The position numbers and the translations under genes were made by a program. The notes below the pieces were generated by a model that was not told where the DNA came from, made no database searches, and saw only the letters and a program-made list of their open reading frames with translations. From positions 353,735 to 417,734 of the forward strand of contig JAJAGP010000432.1 of NCBI GenBank assembly GCA_025084515.1: a DNA stretch of 64,000 nt, given 5' to 3'. This document shows positions 58,574 through 64,000 of this stretch, piece after piece; position 1 is the first letter of the stretch, and each line of letters begins with the position of its first letter. The DNA is from Ancistrus triradiatus (taxonomy: Eukaryota > Chordata > Actinopteri > Siluriformes > Loricariidae).

Positions 58574-60363
58574 TATAAACTTTCCAAAATTTATTCAGCT
58601 GCTTCTCTCTTTTTTGTAGAATTCCTCCCATTTATAGGGTAATTCTGTAGTTGAAAAGGTTCACTGATTAATGGAAAGTATTTTTGGCATTAATTTTGGT
58701 TGTGGTATTAGTTTGACAATCAAATCCTGTGCTGTCAAGCCAATAGTAACTCTTTGAAGTTGTTTCACCCATATGTAGAGCTTTAGTGGCAAGATACAGA
58801 AATAGACTGCCATTAATTTCTTCCATTCAGTTGATGTTGGTGTTGTTGCCAATGTGTTTCTCCACCACCAACACCACTCCATACTGCTGCTGCTTTCTAC
58901 AAGCTTCTGTAATTGTGCCACTTGACCTTCATGCTGCAAACCCATATCCTCAAGAAGAGCAGCTGGCTCTTACCATCCCGCCACAGGGACTGCAGTTGGA
59001 CATTAAAATACACTAAAAAAAGACACTTGCTTAATAAAATTCTGTGGCTATTCGGAAGCATAAATAAAGACATTCTGTTCATTTATGATGCACCCATCAC
59101 CACGCAGTCCATCTGCTCATTATATCCTTAGGCAGTATGTGCTTTAGACACAGCTCTTCAGTTTACCCTCTGGTGCATATTATCATATATAGTCTTACTC
59201 TAACTATGTCAGACTTCTAGAACTGGCCTTAGGATGTTACCATCCGGTTATAGTTACTCGTTTTATTTCTCAAACTTTGTCTGTTCACTTTAGCCGGTGT
59301 ATGTTTTTGCTATGCCTCGACATGTAGTCTAGTTGGACATGATGCTAGTTTTCAGCGACAAGTACAGTAGTTCTGTTATTGTAATGAACAACCGATGACC
59401 GTGACAGGAAGACTGGTGTGTTTTCTGTCTGTCATTTAACTAAATAGCATTTCATTTTCAGTATATTTTAAATAGCATGACATTCTCGCTTTGTTTCCAA
59501 GGCTCTTAATCAATTAAGTCTTTTAAAAATTTTAATCAAGGGAGATACATTTTTAAATGTCTCTCATTTTCCAGTTACATTAATAGCTTGAATTTAAATC
59601 TAGTCTTTTTTACATAGTAATAGATTTCAGTCCAGTTCCACTAATTAGCTATACAAAACATGTTATTTGTACAATTAATTAAAACATCATCTTTTATGGA
59701 AATCTTAATTGCAGTTTCATTGTTGGGCAAAATTATACATGTACTTTGTGAGTATTATGTTTAGAGTTATGCTCTATTATTAAACAGTCCAGGCTGCAGT
59801 GAAACAAAATAAATATCATAATCTAGCACTTGGTCATCTTAATATGATCTTGATTTCATTTATTAACAATAAGGAAGCCCACTACTGCTGTGACCCAGAT
59901 TTGAGTCCTGGTGGTGCCTTCTGGCTGGTCAGGGATCAGGTATGGGTTGGAAGTCCTAGTCGGGGGATCAACAGCACTGCCACAGCAACTTCTATGACCA
60001 TGCTGGGACAAGTGATTCAAATATGATTTCTGTAGATGATAAAAGATGCTGATATCAAGTGCTTAATTTATAAAACATGACGTAAGGGGACAGTGAGTGT
60101 GGAGGGATCCAGTAAGTTTGCAGAACATATAGACACAACAGTGCTACTAATACAGCTAATACAGAAGCCTTCAAAACAGAACATCTATATCAACATTCAG
60201 ACTTAACTTACCTTGTTAAACTTGCCTTGTCTTCCCATTTCCCAACCACTTGGTTCTTGTTCTCACATAATCCGGCATTGGTACATATTTTAGAGGCTGT
60301 ATTACTATATTTGTGACTTTCCACTGACTGCTTATTACTGTATACAAATTCAGTACCAAGCAT

Positions 60364-60368
<5 letters not shown>
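58574..60368. other. non-coding stretch
   Basis: No gene recognised. Short overlapping open frames around 58660-59130 on both strands have no family motifs. Confidence 0.4.

Positions 60369-60455
<87 letters not shown>
60369..60455. repeat. (CA)n followed by (GA)n microsatellite
   Basis: About 36 CA units followed directly by about 7 GA units. Confidence 0.98.
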
Positions 60456-60456
<1 letters not shown>

Positions 60457-60911
60457 TAAACTGTATAGAAATGTGTACCCCATTGTGAACACTAACAGAC
60501 ACACTCTCACGATGGAGCGAGGAAGCGGCCGCTCTTGAAGGCTGCAGCGCCCTCTACTGACACATAACGAAAATAAGAACCGGTTGTTTAGTTTATTTTA
60601 TCTGGAATCTACTGTTCTGCGTTTTCCTCCAGGATGGCTCGTTAAAAGAAAAAAAATGTGGTGTTTTAACGTGTTTATAGTCAGTCACTCTACAGAAAGA
60701 GGTACCAAAATTGAGCGTTTTAATAAAAAGATAAAGTATTTTTCTATGGTTATTAAATTCATGGTTAAAGTGAGTGAGCAACAATTTCACGTTTTACAAA
60801 ATGTTCTAAAATGTTTGAAACGTTATTACTGCTATCACGTTCCTTATACTGAGCCAGCACAATCATAACATTTAAGCACGTTGATATAAGCGATGTAGTC
60901 GTTTCGACAAG

Positions 60912-60915
60912 AAAA
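60912..60915 (-). terminator. Pol III terminator of tRNA-Ser
   Basis: TTTT on the minus strand, 5 bases after the tRNA end, the usual RNA polymerase III stop. Confidence 0.8.
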
Positions 60916-60920
60916 CATTT

Positions 60921-61002
60921 CGTAGTCGGCAGGATTCGAACCTGCGCGGGGAGACCCCAATGGATTTCTAGTCCATCGCCTTAACCACTCGGCCACGACT
61001 AC
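60921..61002 (-). tRNA. tRNA-Ser (anticodon AGA)
   Basis: The 82-base sequence folds as a class II serine tRNA: acceptor GTAGTCG pairing with CGACTAC, D arm GGCCGAGTGGTTAAGGC, anticodon loop CTAGAAA with AGA at 60969-60967, long variable arm (GGGGTCTCCCC), and T arm CAGGTTCGAATCCTG. The A and B boxes for Pol III are intact, and discriminator base G follows. It appears perfect and matches vertebrate tRNA-Ser-AGA as I know it. It reads UCU and, with inosine, UCC/UCA codons. It stands alone with no neighbouring tRNA. Confidence 0.97.
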
Positions 61003-61406
61003 AGATGAAGAAGAGTGAGAAAACATGGCTTTTAAATGAATACATAATGTGTGAAGAAATTTCTAGTTTTGTTTAAGAAGTATGTCGTTAAAATATTTCT
61101 TGTGTACTTCTAAAAATGACTGATTTAATGTTTATGCAGCTACATATACAAACACATTGTGAATGAGGTTAAGATTGAATACATTTCAAAAGAAATCAAC
61201 ACATCATAATCAAACATAAGAAAGCGTGTCAGAAAACAGACATAATTGTAGTAAGTATGAGAACGTATCTTGTTATAGTGTGAAAAGGTTTTAAAACGAT
61301 ATAATTATGTTATAATTACGATAAAAATCTAGCTAAGTGATGGTATTCACGTTTGAAGCTAGATATTTTTTTCGTGAGTATTTTAGAACGACATGCTGAA
61401 GGGTTT
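61003..61406. other. non-coding stretch upstream of the tRNA
   Basis: AT-rich with no recognised feature. It is the 5' flank of the tRNA gene. Confidence 0.45.
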
Positions 61407-61761
61407 GACAATTATGACTTAATAATATTTCTGACATAATATATGTAATTAATAATAGTTATGACATGGCATCTCATTATTATGACTGAATATGTTGCAA
61501 TTATGACTTAGTATCTCATAATTTTGACTTAATATCTCATTGTGACTTAGTATCTCAATAGTATAACTCCTATCTTGCAATTATGACTTTGTGTCTCACA
61601 ATTATGACTTAATGCATCATATTTATGACTTAGGATCTCATAAGCATGACTCAGCATCTCGTAATCATGACTTAATATATCATATTTATAACTGAGTATC
61701 TCATAATCATGAATTAAAGTGTCATATTTAAGACTTAGTATCTCATAATCATGTCTTAGTG
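61407..61761. repeat. degenerate 21-bp minisatellite
   Basis: About 16 imperfect copies of a unit like ATCTCATAATTATGACTTAGT, with substitutions and indels increasing to the left. Confidence 0.85.
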
Positions 61762-61764
61762 TAC

Positions 61765-63232
61765 AGCTTTTTTATTTTTATTAGGTGCCAGGAATGGGCT
61801 TCATACCAACTGGCCTTGTCCCACCTCTTAGATAAAAATATCATGTACACTTTTTCCATAAACCCTAGACCTTATTGCTACACTCACAATCACCTCTTCA
61901 TTGCCACCTGGCTACAGTTGTTTCAGACACATGATGCTTTGCCTGCATCAAGTATCTTTTTGTAATCTCATAATGTTCCAGCTGTCCATGGCCTAATTAA
62001 AAAGTTCTGTGTTTTTCCTGAATTACACCATTGCTTCTTAATTAGCACCTGCTGTTCCAAAAGTTACTCTGTATGCAGAACATTTTTTTGTCTTCAAAAG
62101 TTGGTTGGCCCAGGCGTTTTCTCATTCCATTGTTTTCCATTAGTCAGATCTTTACTCAAAAGGAATGGGGCTAGAGCCTGACTTAATTTAGATATCCCCT
62201 TGATTTTGTCTTTACATCATTCACATATCTGTAAAAGTCACTTTAAAATTTACAGTTAAAAAATTACAGTAAAATTGTTTTCTAAATCATCAAACAGTGT
62301 TTTAAAAATCTCAAAGCTAAACATCTGGTCATAAATTCAGGTATTAATCAACATAAAAATACACCAGAGTCTGTCTAAAAAGCTTAAGAACTAGTCTTCA
62401 TAATACCAACTTCAATCTAAATGCAAATTGCATTGAATTAGGTTCTATATATGATACAAAATGTTGTGATTCTTAATATGACTAGTTTGGGTTCTGTAAT
62501 TGAAAAGTCCAGGACTAAGATGGTACATGTTTACCCATTGTGCTGAGTAGCTGAATAGTTTAGTTTACTTAATTATATTTATATATCTGCTGTCATCTGC
62601 TCTTCCTATAGTATATACACTACTGTATCCTAAGCTTTTTGGGTTTTTTGAGGATTTACCCTGCTTTTCCAGGTCAGGGTTGTGGGAGGTCCAGTGATTG
62701 TACCCAGAGAACACAAGGTGGAGTCGTAAATATGCCCTGGTCTTTTGCAGGGCCGGCGTGGGTCACTGTTTGGGGACACGGAATGATTATAGCATCTCCT
62801 CTTTCAGATACAGCCTATCATGTGGGTACATGAAGCCAAACCCAATCAGAAGGCACTGCTGGGACTCAAAATCGGGTCACCGTGGTGGTGTGCCAATTAA
62901 TTTCTTGTGTGCCATGTAATGCTTTGTGAGCTTTACTGTAAATGGTCTCAATGTGACTGTCATTTATGGTCAATTACTGCCATCTAGTGGAGCATTTATG
63001 AAACGAGCTGAAAGCGTTCCAAGCGTTTTAATATTATTATACAGTACATTGGCAGTTCGTTGTAATGGGACTCCCCATTCGTTTTAAATGAATGCCAAAT
63101 TTTGCTAAGTGCACCTGATTTTATGATTTTATGTGCCATTGTGGTATCAGCACAGCTTTACGAGTTGTTTATTCATTCTCTCTGGTTATTAACCTACTTA
63201 ACCCATATATTACCTTGCCAGGTACATGCATT
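61765..63232. other. non-coding stretch
   Basis: No gene recognised. A GC-richer part near 62670-62890 may be an old repeat. Confidence 0.4.
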
Positions 63233-63234
63233 CG

Positions 63235-63803
63235 GAAAAGTCTTCAGACCCTTTCACTTTTGTCATATTTTGTTATGTTGCGGCCTTGTGCTAAAATAAA
63301 ATAAAATTATCAGGTTTTTCCCCATCATTCTGCAGTCAGTTACCCAAAATGATGAAGTGAAAACATAATGTTAGATGTTTTTTTTTGCAAATTTATTGAA
63401 AAGGAAGTCTAAAAATCGCATTGACATAAGTATTCAAATGCTTTACTCAAAACATAGTTGCAACACCTTTAGCAGTGATTACAGCTTCCAGTCTTCTTGG
63501 TGCCCAGTCTTCTGTGATGTCTTAGCTGTGTAGTTGGGGTCGTTGTCTTGTCAGAAGGTGAACCTTCGGCCCAGTCTCAGGTGCTGAACGCTCTGGGTCA
63601 AATTTTCATTAAGAATGTCTCTGTAATTTGCGCCATTCAGCTTTCCCTCAACCCCGACCAGTCTCCCTTTCCCAGCTTCTGAAAAACACCCCCACAGCAT
63701 GATGCTGCCACCACCATGCTTCACTGTAAGGAGGATCGCTTAGAATTGAGGCCATAATTTGCAATCTTGGTTTCATCAGAACAGAAAATCATGTTTCTCA
63801 CAG
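63235..63803 (-). mobile_element. Tc1-type transposon, cut by a second repeat
   Basis: It starts after TA at 63233-63234 with CATGCATTCGGAAAAGTC, a fish Tc1 terminus. A broken transposase lies on the minus strand: a QDNDPN stretch near 63545, SMMLWGC-like region replaced by MVVAASCC near 63710, and LNGANYRDILNENL near 63620. A dispersed repeat replaces the rest at about 63804. Confidence 0.75.
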
Positions 63804-64000
63804 TCAAGTCAAGTCAAGTCAGATTTATTTATATAGCGCTTTTTACAATGGAGCATTGTCTCAAAGCAACTTTACAAGTTTAGATTATCTCCTAATAACT
63901 ACGTCCAATCCCAAATTGAGCAAGCCTAGAGCGACAGTGGCAAGGAAAAACTCCCTAGTTCTAGGAAGAAACCTTGGGAGGACCAAGACTCAAAAAGGGA
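63804..64000 (+). repeat. dispersed repeat running off the window
   Basis: AAGTCAAGTCAAGTCAG, TTATATAGCGCTTTTTACAA and GTGGCAAGGAAAAACTCCC are shared with 54896-55312 in the opposite direction. The right end is outside the window. Confidence 0.75.

Noticed and set aside
61407..61761. Regular repeats that might suggest a CRISPR array.
   Set aside because: The units are tandem and degenerate without unique spacers, and the DNA is eukaryotic.

Overview
The window is vertebrate, most likely teleost, genomic DNA. Evidence: one standard eukaryotic tRNA-Ser(AGA) gene with an embedded Pol III promoter, at least six Tc1-type transposon copies, two LTR retroelements, several tRNA-derived SINE families, LINE 3' tails, and long AC, TG and AT microsatellites. 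The mix of repeats recalls ostariophysan fish (catfish or characin-like), but that is an inference from memory of repeat families. I recognise no exon of a resident host protein gene. The only host protein-coding sequence is a processed copy of CDCA7 carried inside a retroelement. Long stretches (about 14.7-16.7, 17.2-21.3, 23.8-25.1, 39.7-42.8 and 46.4-50.4 kb) hold only AT-rich unique-looking DNA.

Layout. 1-2.2 kb: non-coding, with a LINE-like tail. 2.2-8.9 kb: a decayed Ty3/gypsy-type element (LTR, gag, protease, RT, RNase H, truncated integrase). Between integrase and the 3' LTR, where the rest of pol should be, lies an antisense cDNA of CDCA7, the zinc-finger partner of the HELLS remodeller in DNA-methylation maintenance. 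A SINE later split it, and a short inverted duplication of CDCA7 sits at the LTR junction. This is the most interesting locus here. 8.9-17.2 kb: LINE end, SINEs, a Tc1 tail, a possible second gypsy gag relic, a decayed Tc1-like element and a nested SINE pair. 21.3-23.8 kb: two Tc1 relics, one fused to the end of a different element. 25.1-26.3 kb: a sharply GC- and CpG-rich block, perhaps a solo LTR on the minus strand.

26.8-38.2 kb: a Tc1 transposon whose left inverted repeat was hit by an endogenous-retrovirus-like element of about 9.8 kb. That element has long LTRs, a PBS, a polypurine tract and a 4-bp target duplication. It keeps gag and protease, but a large internal deletion joins the start of RT to what looks like the transmembrane end of an envelope gene. 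39.5 kb: an inverted SINE pair. 51-57 kb: an internally deleted Tc1, a full-length Tc1, and a palindromic repeat containing two further insertions, one a Tc1 of the same family in the opposite direction. 57.6-58.6 kb: a pogo/Tigger-like inverted-repeat element with its own SINE. 60.9 kb: the tRNA gene. 61.4-61.8 kb: a 21-bp minisatellite. 63.2-64 kb: another Tc1, cut by a repeat that runs off the window.

No functional gene network can be read from the window. What it shows is an order of insertions: Tc1 before retrovirus-like element, CDCA7 capture before SINE, and palindrome before its two insertions.
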